A stretch of 21,520 bases of DNA, taken from Saccoglossus kowalevskii. Lineage: Eukaryota; Hemichordata; Enteropneusta; Harrimaniidae. Positions 7,642 to 18,029 of the stretch are shown piece after piece. The stretch covers positions 1-21,520 of the forward strand of contig NW_003135615.1 of assembly GCF_000003605.2 (NCBI RefSeq), written 5' to 3'. The number at the start of each line of letters is the position of its first letter. Within the stretch, counting starts at the first letter, position 1. The translations under genes and the position numbers were made by a program. The notes under the pieces were generated by a model, which searched no databases, was not told the DNA's origin, and saw only the letters and a list, made by a program, of their open reading frames with translations.

Positions 7642-8584
7642 AATCTGAAATAGCCGGCAATTCAGCTGAATTTAAAATAATCGATGCAGCTGTGAGGTTC
7701 GGTCATCGACCAATGTTTAAAGTAAAGCACAAACGGGCGTGGTTAGTTCTTGCATAGGAGACTGCCTGAGTAAATGAGCTGTTGAGTTTATTTTTTTGTT
7801 TCATCACGCATATCGAAAATATATAAGGCAACGTTCCTGCATTCTTTCTTACTGTGATGTCGATCATTTGTAGTGGGAAATCGTGGAATTATTGTAACTG
7901 TTTTAATTAATGGACAGTTTTCAAATTCCTTCTAATTTCAAGAACAAGTTGCTGATCTGTCGGCACGTAGTGGGATTTACGCTGTTACCACTCCGTGCAA
8001 AGTTGTTCAAAGTGATTGCAAAGTTGTGCAAAGTTATTGAAAAGTTGGTAGATGTATTTGTATATATGATTTAATTTGTTGGCATATAGAAACGCGCAGT
8101 TGTAAAGTCGAGAAATTCAATAAAAGCCAATTTAAAGCAGTCTATAGATGTTGCCATGAGGTGAGGGCAAAATGTTTGAAAACACCGTGCAAAGTTGGAA
8201 AAAAAACGATGGAAATGTTGGCGGAGTTACTTATATATTTAACGTAAGTCATTTTCATGACAACCCCGCAGTTAAATTTCGAAAACATTAAGAAAATGTT
8301 CCGAGAATGTCTTATATATAAGCAGATTATCACCACAGCCTACAAAAAATCGACAAGAAACTGCTTACAAAGTTGTAAAAATCGATTGCAAAGTTGGTAG
8401 TTTCATTCGGGATTGTTACCTGTGATATCATATTAACAAGTCCAATAGTTAAAAGTTCGAAAATGTGAATAAGTGTTTCATTAATTGGTGTTAAATTATC
8501 GTAGTGTTACTCAAAGTATGTAGAGGTCATAGGTCAGTTATAGGAGGTACATGTGAAAGCGATATCGTTTTTGAAACATAAAAA
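7642..8584 (+). repeat. Satellite unit U9 (943 bp)
   Basis: Left half is like U8 (GGGAAATCG, TAATGGACAG) but with GGTTCGGTCATCGACC. The right half changes to the U10/U11 type (AACGATGGAAATG, CCACAGCCTAC), without the GTCT duplication. Private changes include ATGATTTAATTTG. GTAAGT is at 8244-8249 and AGGTCATAGGTCA is at 8524-8536. Confidence 0.95.
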
Positions 8585-9528
8585 AATCTGAAATAGCCGG
8601 CAATTCGGCTGAATTTCTAATAATCGATGCAGCTGTGTGGTTAGGTGATCGACCAATGTTTAAAGTAAAGTACAAACGGGCGTGGTTAGTTCTTGCATGG
8701 GAAACTGCTTGAGTAAATGAGCTGTTGAGTTTATTTTTTTAGTTCCATCACGAATATCGAAAATATATAAGGCAACGTTCCTGCATTCTTTTTACTGTGA
8801 TGTAGATCATTTATAGTGGAAAATAGTAGACATTTTGTAACTGTTTTAATTAATACAAAGTTTTCAAATTCCTTCTAGATTTCAAGAACAAGATGCTGAG
8901 CTGTCGGCACGTAGTGGGATGTACGCTGTTACCACTCCGTGCAAAGTTGTTCAAAGTGATTGCAAAGTTGTGCAAAGTTATTGAAAAGTTGGTAGATGTA
9001 TTTGTATATATGACTTAAGTTGTTGGCATATAGAAACGCGCAGTTGTAAAGTCGAGAAATTCAATAAAAGCCAACTGAAAGCAGTCTATAGATGTTGCCA
9101 TGAGGTGAGGGCAAAATGTTTGAAAACACCGTGCAAAGTTGGAAAAAAACGATGGAAATGTTGGCGGAGTTGCTTATATATTTAACGTAAGTCATTTTCA
9201 TGACAACCCCGCAGTTAAATTTCGAAAACATTAAGTAAATGTTCCGAGAATGTCTTATATATAAGCAGATTATCACCACAGCCTACCAAAAAATCGACAA
9301 GAAACTGCTTACAAAGTTGTAAAAAGCGATTGCAAAGTTGGTAGTTTCATTCGGGATTGTTACCTGTGATATCATATTAACAAGTCCAATAGTTAAAAGT
9401 TCGAAAATGGGAATAAATGTTTCGTTAATTGGTGTTAAATTATCGTAGTGTTACTCAAAGTATGTAGAGGTCATAGGTCAATTATAGGAGGTACCTGTGA
9501 AAGCGATATCGTTTTTGAAACAAAACAA
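8585..9528 (+). repeat. Satellite unit U10 (944 bp), near-duplicate of U11
   Basis: U10 has TTTCTAATAATCG, TTTTTTAGTTCCATCACG (AG at 8741-8742), GATGTAGATC, AATAGTAGACATTTTG and ACAAGATGCTGAG, all shared only with U11. The block is preceded by CCACTCCG. GTAAGT is intact. AGGTCATAGGTCA is at 9468-9480. Near-identity with U11 implies a recent single-unit duplication or conversion. Confidence 0.95.
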
Positions 9529-10472
9529 AATCTGAAATAGCCGGCAATTCGGCTGAATTTCTAATAATCGATGCAGCTGTGTGGTTAGGTGATCGACCAA
9601 TGTTTAAAGTAAAGTACAAACGGGCGTGGTTAGTTCTTGCATGGGAGACTGCTTGAGTAAATGAGCTGTTGAGTTTATTTTTTTAGTTCCATCACGAATA
9701 TCGAAAATATATAAGGCAACGTTCCTGCATTCTTTTTACTGTGATGTAGATCATTTATAGTGGAAAATAGTAGACATTTTGTAACTGTTTTAATTAATAC
9801 AAAGTTTTCAAATTCCTTCTAGATTTCAAGAACAAGATGCTGAGCTGTCGGCACGTAGTGGGATGTACGCTGTTACCACTCCGTGCAAAGTTGTTCAAAG
9901 TGATTGCAAAGTTGTGCAAAGTTATTGAAAAGTTGGTAGATGTATTTGTATATATGACTTAAGTTGTTGGCATATAGAAACGCGCAGTTGTAAAGTCGAG
10001 AAATTCAATAAAAGCCAATTGAAAGCAGTCTATAGATGTTGCCATGAGGTGAGGGCAAAATGTTTGAAAACACCGTGCAAAGTTGGAAAAAAACGATGGA
10101 AATGTTGGCGGAGTTGCTTATATATTTAACGTAAGTCATTTTCATGACAACCCCGCAGTTAAATTTCGAAAACATTAAGTAAATGTTCCGAGAATGTCTT
10201 ATATATAAGCAGATTATCACCACAGCCTACCAAAAAATCGACAAGTAACTGCTTACAAAGTTGTAAAAAGCGATTGCAAAGTTGGTAGTTTCATTCGGGA
10301 TTGTTACCTGTGATATCATATTAACAAGTCCAATAGTTAAAAGTTCGAAAATGTGAATAAATGTTTCGTTAATTGGTGTTAAATTATCGTAGTGTTACTC
10401 AAAGTATGAAGAGGTCATAGGTCAGTTATAGGAGGTACATGTGAAAGCGATATCATTTTTGAAAAATAAAAA
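9529..10472 (+). repeat. Satellite unit U11 (944 bp), near-duplicate of U10
   Basis: Over most of its length it differs from U10 at only scattered bases (for example CAATTGAAAG against CAACTGAAAG, and GACAAGTAACTG). Its right end shifts to the U12 type: TATGAAGAGG before the element, GGTACATGTG, and ATATCATTTTTGAAAAAT. AGGTCATAGGTCA is at 10412-10424. Confidence 0.95.
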
Positions 10473-10830
10473 AATCTGAAATAGCCGGCAATTCGGCTGA
10501 ATTTCCAATAATCGATGCAGCTGTGTGATTAGGTGATCGACCAATGTTTTTAAAGTAAAGCACAAACAGGCGTGGTTAGTTCTTGCAAGGGTGACTGCCT
10601 GAGTAAATGAGCTGTTGAGTTTATTTTTTTGTTTCATCACGCATATCGAAAATATATAAGGCAACGTTCCTGCATACTTTCTTACCGTGATGTCGATTAT
10701 TTATAGTGGGAAATCGTGGAATTATTGTAACTGTTTTAATTAGTGGACAGTTTTCATATTCCTTCTAATTTCAAGAACAAGTTGCTGATCTGTCGGCATG
10801 TAGTGGGATTTACGCTGTTACCACTCCGTG

Positions 10831-10877
10831 CAAAGTTGTTCAAAGTGATTGCAAAGTTGTGCAAAGTTATTGCAAAG
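10831..10877 (+). repeat. 10.5-bp phased CAAAG block (U12, best example)
   Basis: CAAAG starts at 10831, 10841, 10852, 10862 and 10873, spacings of 10, 11, 10 and 11 bp. This is equally a 21-bp tandem repeat (GCAAAGTTGTKCAAAGTKATT). Short A runs at helical spacing lie on one face of the helix. Every unit has the block; many change the last motif to GAAAAG or GAAAGG. A sixth CAAAG at 10936 is 63 bp on, again a multiple of 10.5. Confidence 0.85.
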
Positions 10878-11199
10878 TTTGTAGATGTATTTGTATGTAT
10901 GACCTAAGTTGTTGGCATATAGAAACGCGCAGTTGCAAAGTAGAGAAATTTAATAAAAGCCAATTGAAAGCAGCCTGGAGATGTTGCCATGAGGTGAGGG
11001 CAAAATGTTTGAAAACACCGTGCAATGTTGGAAAAAACGATGGAAATGTTGGCGGAGTTGTTTATATATTTAACGTAAGTCATTTTCATGACAACTCCGC
11101 AGTTAAATTTCGAAAACATTAAGTAAATGTTCCGAGAATGTCTTATATATAAGCAGATTATCACCACAGCCTACCAGAAAATCGACAAGAAACTGCTTA

Positions 11200-11232
11200 C
11201 AAAGTTGTAAAAAGCGATTGCAAAGTTGATAG
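11200..11232 (+). repeat. Second CAAAG block (U12)
   Basis: CAAAGTTG at 11200 and 11221 are 21 bp apart, with TAAAAAG halfway between, so this short block keeps the same phase rule. It repeats in almost every unit as ACAAAGTTGTAAAAAGCGATT followed by GCAAAGTTG. Confidence 0.75.
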
Positions 11233-11416
11233 TTTCATTCGGGATTGTTACCTGTGATATCATATTAACAAGTCCAATAGTTAAAAGTTCGAAAATGTGA
11301 ATAAATGTTTCGTTAATTGGTGTTAAATTATCGTAGTGTTACTCAAAGTATGAAGAGGTCATAGGTCAGTTATAGGAGGTACATGTGAAAGCGATATCAT
11401 TTTTGAAAAATAAAAA

Positions 11417-12359
11417 AATCTGAAATAGCCGGCAATTCGGCTGAATTTCCAATAATCGATGCAGCTGTGTGATTAGGTGATCGACCAATGTTTTTAAAGT
11501 AAAGCACAAACAGGCGTGGTTAGTTCTTGCAAGGGTGACTGCCTGAGTAAATGAGCTGTTGAGTTTATTTTTTTGTTTCATCACGCATATCGAAAATATA
11601 TAAGGCAACGTTCCTGCATTCTTTCTTACCGTGATGTCGATTATTTATAGTGGGAAATCGTGGAATTATTGTAACTGTTTTAATTAATGGACAGTTTTCA
11701 TATTCCTTCTAATTTCAAGAACAAGTTGCTGATCTGTCGGCACGTAGTGGGATTTACGCTGTTACCACTCCGTGCAAAGTTGTTCAAAGTGATTGCAAAG
11801 TTGTGCAAAGTTATTGCAAAGTTTGTAGATGTATTTGTATGTATGACCTAAGTTGTTGGCATATAGAAACGCGCAGTTGCAAAGTAGAGAAATTTAATAA
11901 AAGCCAATTGAAATCAGCCTGGAGATGTTGTCATGAGGTGAGGGCAAAATGTTTGAAAACACCGTGCAATGTTGGAAAAAACGATGGAAATGTTGGCGGA
12001 GTTGTTTATATATTTAACGTAAGTCATTTTCATGACAACTCCGCAGTTAAATTTCGAAAACATTAAGTAAATGTTCCGAGAATGTCTTATATATAAGCAG
12101 ATTATCACCACAGCCTACCAGAAAATCGACAAGAAACTGCTTACAAAGTTGTAAAAAGCGATTGCAAAGTTGATAGTTTCATTCGGGATTGTTACCTGTG
12201 ATATCATATTAACAAGTCCAATAGTTAAAACTCGAAAATGTGAATAAATGTTTCGTTAATTGGTGTTAAATTATCGTAGTGTTAATCAAAGTATGTAGAG
12301 GTCATAGGTCAATTATAGGAGGTACCTGTGAAAGCGATATCGTTTTTGAAACATTAAAA
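11417..12359 (+). repeat. Satellite unit U13 (943 bp), near-duplicate of U12
   Basis: It matches U12 except at a few positions until about 12225. From there it carries the AAAACTCGAAAATG and GTTAATC tags and the GGTACCTG tail seen at the end of U6. The abrupt change suggests a conversion or crossover breakpoint. AGGTCATAGGTCA is at 12299-12311. Confidence 0.95.
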
Positions 12360-13304
12360 AATCTGAAATAGCCGGCAATTCAGCTTAATTTCAAATAATC
12401 GATGCAGCTGTGTGGTTAGGTGATCGACAAATGTTTAAAGTAAAGCACAAACGGACGTGGTTAGTTCTTGCATAGGAGACTGACTGAGTAAATGACCTGT
12501 TGAGTTTATTTTTTTTTTGTTTCATCACGCATATCGAAAATATATAAGGCAACGTTCCTGCATTTTTCTTACTGTGATGTCGATCATTTATAGTGGAAAA
12601 TCGTGGAATTTTTGTAACTGTTTTAATTTATGGAAAGTTTTCAAATTCCTTCTAATTTTCAAGAACAAGTTGCTGAGCTGTCGGCACGTAGTGGGATTTA
12701 CGCTGTCACCACTCCGTGCAAAATTGTTCAAAGTGATTGCAAAGTTGTGCAAAGTTATTGAAAAGTTAGTAGATGTATTTGTATGTATGACCTAAGTTGT
12801 TGGCATATAGAAACGCGCAGTTGTAAAGTCGAAAAATGCAATAAAAGCCAATTGAAAGCAGTCTATAGTTGTTCCCATGAGCTGCAGGTAAAATGTTAGA
12901 AAACACAGTGCAATGTTGGAATAAGCGAAGGAAATTTTGGCGGAGTTGCTTATATATTTAACGTAAGTCATTTTCATGACAACCCCGCAGTTAAATTTCG
13001 AAAACATTAAGTAAATGTTCCTAGAATGTCTTATATATAAGCAGATTATCACAACAGCCAACGGAAAAATCGACACGAAACTGCTTACAAAGTTGTAAAA
13101 AGCGATTGCAATGTTGGTAGTTTCATTCGGGATTGTTACCTGTGATATCATATTAACAAGTCCAATAGTTAAAAGTTCGAAAATATGAATAAATGTTTCG
13201 TTAATTGGTGTTAAATTATCGTAGTGTTACTCAAAGTATGTAGAGGTCATAGGTCAATTATAGGAGGTATCTGTGAAAGCGATATCGTTTTTGAAACATT
13301 AAAA
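12360..13304 (+). repeat. Satellite unit U14 (945 bp)
   Basis: U14 starts with the U7-like GATCGACAAATG. Its switch palindrome is broken as AATTCAGCTTAATT. The middle has ATTTATGGAAAG, GCTGTCACCACTCC, CAAAATTG and ATAGTTGTTCCCATGAGCTG, close to U20. A 119-codon minus-strand frame is open at 12792-13151. GTAAGT is intact. AGGTCATAGGTCA is at 13244-13256. Confidence 0.95.
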
Positions 13305-14249
13305 AATCTTAAATAGCCGGCAATTCGGCTGAATTTCAAATAATCGATGCAGCTGTGTGATTAGGTGATCGACCAATGTTTTTAAAGTAAAGCACAAACA
13401 GGCGTGGTTAGTTCTTGCAAGGGAGACTGATTGAGTAAATGAGCTGTTGAGTTTATTTTTTTTTTCCATCACGCATATCAAAAACATATAAGGAAACGTT
13501 ACTGCATTCTTTCTTACTGTGATGTCGATCATTTGTAGTGGAAAATCGTGGAATTTTTGTAACTGTTTTAATTAATGGAAAGTCTTCAAATTCCTTCTAA
13601 TTTTCAAGAACAAGTTGTTGAGCTGTCGGCACGTAGTGGGATTTACGCTGTTACCACTCCGTGCAAAGTTGTTCAAAGTGATTGCAAAGTTGTGCAAAGT
13701 TATTGAAAAGTTGGTAGATGTATTTGTATATATGACCTAAGTTGTTGGCATATAAAAACGCGCAGTTGTAAAGTCGAGAAATTCAATAAAAGCCAATTGA
13801 AAGCAGTCTATAGATGTTGGCATGAGGTGAGGGCAAAATGTTTGAAAACACCGTGCAAAGTTGGAAAAAACGAAGGGAATGTTGGCGGAATTGCTTATAT
13901 AGTTAACCTAAGTCATTGTCATGACAACCCCGCAGTTAAATTTCGAAAACATTAAGTAAGTGTTCCAAGAATGCCTCATATACAAGCAGATTATCACCAC
14001 AGCCTACCAAAAAATCGACAAGAAACTGCTTACAAAGTTGTAAAAAGCGATTGCAAAGTAGGTAGTTTCATTCGGGATTGTTACCTGTGATATCATATTA
14101 ACAAGTCCAATAGTTAAAAGTTCGAAAATGTGAATAAATGTTTCGTTAATTGGTGTTAAATTAAAGTAGTGTTACTCAAAGTATGTAGAGGTCATAGGTC
14201 AATTATTGGAGGTACCCGTGAAAGCGATATCGTTTTTGAAACATAAAAA
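13305..14249 (+). repeat. Satellite unit U15 (945 bp)
   Basis: Left region is the U1/U23 subtype (GTGATTAGG, GTTTTTAAAG, GATTGAG) with the U7-like ATATCAAAAACATATAAGGAAACG. The right half has CTAAGTCATTGTC, AAGTGTTCCAAGAATGCCTC and CAAAGTAGGTAG, close to U20. CTTATATATAAG has become CTCATATACAAG. AGGTCATAGGTCA is at 14189-14201. Confidence 0.95.
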
Positions 14250-15191
14250 AATCTGAAATAGCCGGCAATTCGGCTGAATTTCCAATAATCGATGCAGCTG
14301 TGTGGTTAGGTGATCGAGCAATGTTTAAAGTAAAGTACAAACGGGCGTGGTTAGTTCTTGCATGGGTGACTGCTTGAGTAAATGAGCTGTTGAGTTTATT
14401 TTTTTAGTCCATCACGCATATCGAAAATATATAAGGCAACTTTCCTGCATTCTTTTTACTGTGATGTCGATCATTTATAGTGGAAAATCGTAGAAATTTG
14501 TAACTGTTTAATAATACAAAGTTTTCAAATTCGTTCTAGATTCAAGAACAAGTTGCTGAGCTGTCGGCACGTAGTGGGATTTACGCTGTTAACACTCCCG
14601 GCAAAATTATTCAAAGTGATTGCAAAATTGTGCAAAATTATTGCAAAGTTGGTAGATGTATTTGTATGTATGAACTAAGTTTTTGGCATATAGAAACACG
14701 CAGTTGTAAAGTCGAGAAATTTAATAAAAACCGATTGAAAGCAGTCTATAGATGTTGCCATGAGGTGGGGGCAAAATGTTTGAAAACACCGTGGAAAGTT
14801 GGTAAAAACAAAGAAAATGTTGGCGGAGTTGCTTATATATTTAACGTAAGTCATTTTCATGGCAACCCTGCAGTTAAATTTCGAAAACATTAAGTAAATG
14901 TTCCGATAATGTCTGTCTTATATATAAGCAGATTATCACAACAGCCAACGGACAAATCGACAAGAAACTGCTTACAAAGTTGTAAAAAGCGATTGCAAAG
15001 TTGGTAGTTTCATTCGGGATTGTTACCTGTGATATCATATTAACAAGTCCAATAGTTAAAATTTCGAAAATGTGAATAAATGTTTCGTTAATTGGTGTTA
15101 AATTATCGAAGTGTTAATCAAAGTATGTAGAGGTCATAGGTCAATTATAGGAGGTACCTGTGAAAGCGATATCGTTTTTGAAACATTAAAC
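14250..15191 (+). repeat. Satellite unit U16 (942 bp)
   Basis: Left region is the GTACAAACGGG / GCATGGG subtype with several one-base losses (TTTTAGTCC, AGAAATTTGTAACTGTTTAATAATAC). The right half shares GAACTAAGTTTTTGG, GAGGTGGGGGC, GTGGAAAGTTGG and CAACCCTGCAG with U17. It carries the GTCT duplication and the AAAATTTCG / ATCGAAGTG tail tags. AGGTCATAGGTCA is at 15131-15143. Confidence 0.95.
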
Positions 15192-16138
15192 AATCTGAAA
15201 TAGCCGGCAATTCAGCTGAATTTCAAATAATCGATGCAGCTGTGAGGTTAGGTGATCGACCAATGTTTAAAGTAAAGCACAAACGGGCGTGGTTAGTTCT
15301 TGCATAGGAGACTGCCTGAGTAAATGAGCTGTTGAGTTTATTTTTTTAGTTCCATCACGAATATCGAAAATATATAAGGCAACGTTCCTGCATTCTTTTT
15401 GCTGTGATGTCGATCATTTATAGTGGAAAATCGTAGAAATGTTGTAACTGTTTTAATTAATACAAAGTTTTCAAATTCCTTCTAGATTTCAAGAACAAGT
15501 TGCTGAGCTGTCGGCACGTAGTGGGATTTACGCTGTTAACACTCCCGGCAAAGTTATTCAAAGTGATTGCAAAATTGTGCAAAGTTATTGCAACGTTGGT
15601 AGATGTATTTGTATGTATGAACTAAGTTTTTGGCATATAGAAACACGCAGTTGTAAAGTCGAGAAATTTAATAAAAGCCGATTGAAAGCAGTCTATAGAT
15701 GTTGCCATGAGGTGGGGGCAAAATGTTTGAAAACACCGTGGAAAGTTGGAAAAAACAAAGGAAATGTTGGCGGAGTTGCTTATATATTTAACGTAAGTCA
15801 TTTTCATGGCAACCCTGCAGTTAAATTTCGAAAACATTAAGTAAATGTTCCGATAATGTCTGTCTTATATATAAGCAGATTATCACAACAGCCATCGGAC
15901 AAATCGACAAGAAACTGCTTACAAAGTTGTAAAAAGCGATTGCAAAGTTGGTAGTTTCATTCGGGATTGTTACCTGTGATATCATATTAACAAGTCCAAT
16001 AGTTAAAATTTCGAAAATGTGAATAAATGTTTCGTTAATTGGTGTTAAATTATCGAAGTGTTAATCAAAGTATGTAGAGGTCATAGGTCAATTATAGGAG
16101 GTACCTGTGAAAGCGATATCGTTTTTGAAACATTAAAA
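15192..16138 (+). repeat. Satellite unit U17 (947 bp), close relative of U18
   Basis: It combines the GTGAGGTTAGG / GCATAGG left start (U2/U8 type) with the TTTTTTAGTTCCATCACGAATATCG region of the U3/U10 type. CAACGTTGG replaces CAAAGTTGG in the phased block. It has the GTCT duplication and the AAAATTTCG / ATCGAAGTG tail tags. AGGTCATAGGTCA is at 16078-16090. Confidence 0.95.
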
Positions 16139-17085
16139 AATCTGAAATAGCCGGCAATTCAGCTGAATTTCAAATAATCGATGCAGCTGTGAGGTTAGGT
16201 GATCGACCAATGTTTAAAGTAAAGCACAAACGGGCGTGGTTAGTTCTTGCATAGGAGACTGCCTGAGTAAATGAGCTGTTGAGTTTATTTTTTTAGTTCC
16301 ATCACGAATATCGAAAATATATAAGGCAACGTTCCTGCATTCTTTTTGCTGTGATGTCGATCATTTATAGTGGAAAATCGTAGAAATTTTGTAACTGTTT
16401 TAATTAATACAAAGTTTTCAAATTCCTTCTAGATTTCAAGAACAAGTTGCTGAGCTGTCGGCACGTAGTGGGATTTACGCTGTTAACACTCCCGGCAAAG
16501 TTATTTAAAGTGATTGCAAAATTGTGCAAAGTTATTGCAACGTTGGTAGATGTATTTGTATGTATGAACTAAGTTTTTGGCATATAGAAACACGCAGTTG
16601 TAAAGTCGAGAAATTTAATAAAAACCGATTGAAAGCAGTCTATAGGTGTTGCCATGAGGTGAGGGCAAAATGTTTGAAAACACCGTGCAAAGTTGGAAAA
16701 AACAAAGGAAATGTTGGCGGAGTTGCTTATATATTTAACGTAAGTCATTTTCCTGGCAACCCCGCAGTTAAATTTCGAAAACATTAAGTAAATGTTCCGA
16801 TAATGTCTGTCTTATATATAAGCAGATTATCACAACAGCCAAGGGAAAAATCGATAAGAAACTGCTTACAAAGTTGTAAAAAGCGATTGCAAAGTTGGTA
16901 GTTTCATTCGGGATTTTTACCTGTGATATCATATTAACAAGTCCAATAGTTAAAAGTTCGAAAATGTGAATAAATGTTTCGTTAATTGGTGTTAAATTAT
17001 CGTAGTGTTAATCAAAGTATGTAGAGGTCATAGGTCAATTATAGGAGGTACCTGTGAAAGCGATATCGTTTTTGAAACATTAAAA
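16139..17085 (+). repeat. Satellite unit U18 (947 bp), close relative of U17
   Basis: It is almost identical to U17 through the left half and phased block, including CAACGTTGG. Later it reverts to majority variants (GAGGTGAGGGC, GTGCAAAGTTGG, CCCCGCAG, AAAAGTTCG). It carries the GTCT duplication. AGGTCATAGGTCA is at 17025-17037. Confidence 0.95.
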
Positions 17086-18029
17086 AATCTGAAATAGCCG
17101 GCAATTCAGCTGAGTTTCAAATAATCGATGCAGCTGTGTGGTTAGGTGATTGACCAATGTTTAAAGTAAAGCACTAACGGGCGTGGTTAGTTCTTGCATG
17201 GGAGACTGCTTGAGTAAATGGCCTGTTGAGTTTATTTTTTTTGTTTCATCACGCATATCGAAAATATATAAGGCAACGTTCCTGCATTCTTTCTTACTGT
17301 GATGTCGATCATTTATAGTGGAAAATCGTGGAATTTTTGTAACTGTTTTAATTAATGGAAAGTTTTCAAATTCCTTCTAATTTTCAAGAACAAGTTGCTG
17401 AGCTGTCGGCACGTAGTGGGATTTACGCTGTTACCACTCCGTGCAAAGTTGTTCAAAGTGATTGCAAAGTTGTGCAAAGTTATTGAAAGGTTGGTAGATG
17501 TATTTGTATATATGACCTAAGTTGTTGGCATATAGAAACGCGCAGTTGTAAAGTCGAGAAATTCAATAAAAGCCAATTGAAAGCAGTCTATAGATGTTGC
17601 CATGAGGTGAGGGCAAAATGTTTGAAAACACCGTGCAATATTGGAAAAAACGAAGGAAATGTTGGCGGAGTTGCTAATATATTTAACGTAAGTCATTTGC
17701 ATGACAACCCCGCAGTTAAATTTCGAAAACATTAAATAAATGTTCCGAGAATGTCTTATATATAAGCAGATTATCACAACAGCCAACGGAAAAATCGACA
17801 AGAAACTGCTTACAAAGTTGTAAAAAGCGATTGCAAAGTTGGTAGTTTCATTCGGGATTGTTACCTGTGATATCATATTAACAAGTCCAATAGTTAAAAG
17901 TTCGAAAATGTGAATAAATGTTTCGTTAATTGGTGTTAAATTATCGTAGTGTTACTCAAAGTATGTAGAGGTCATAGGCCAATTATTGGAGGTACCTGTG
18001 AAAGCAATATCGTTTTTGAAACATTAAAC
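17086..18029 (+). repeat. Satellite unit U19 (944 bp), dimer position 1
   Basis: U19 has AGCTGAGTTTC, GTGATTGACC, GCACTAACGGG and AAATGGCCTG, all shared only with U21 1879 bp downstream. A 119-codon minus-strand frame is open at 17517-17876. The direct repeat is altered in its second half to AGGTCATAGGCCA (17969-17981). GTAAGT is intact. Confidence 0.95.
17969..17981 (+). promoter_or_regulatory. DR1-type element, variant second half-site (U19)
   Basis: It reads AGGTCATAGGCCA, with T to C in the second half-site. The paired dimer unit U21 has the intact form, so the change arose after, or was converted away since, the dimer duplication. Confidence 0.4.

Larger units (their letters stand above)
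10473..11416 (+). repeat. Satellite unit U12 (944 bp), near-duplicate of U13
   Basis: U12 has TTTCCAATAATCG, GCAAGGGTGACTGCCTGAG, TCTTACCGTGATG, TTCATATTCC, GTTGCAAAGTAGAG, CAGCCTGGAG and CAACTCCGCAG, a set shared only with U13. It shows the clearest phased block, with CAAAG at 10831, 10841, 10852, 10862 and 10873. AGGTCATAGGTCA is at 11356-11368. An 87-codon plus-strand frame (10859-11122) overlaps a minus-strand frame of the same length; neither is treated as a gene. Confidence 0.95.

Noticed and set aside
10859-11122. Plus-strand 87-codon cysteine-rich frame, also at 11803-12066, 14630-14893, 15577-15840 and 16524-16787
   Set aside because: It overlaps an open frame on the other strand over nearly the same DNA and begins inside the CAAAG repeat block. 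It is closed in the remaining units. The cysteines come from TGT/TGC in the repeated TTGT and TTGC words, with no metal-binding spacing I can support.
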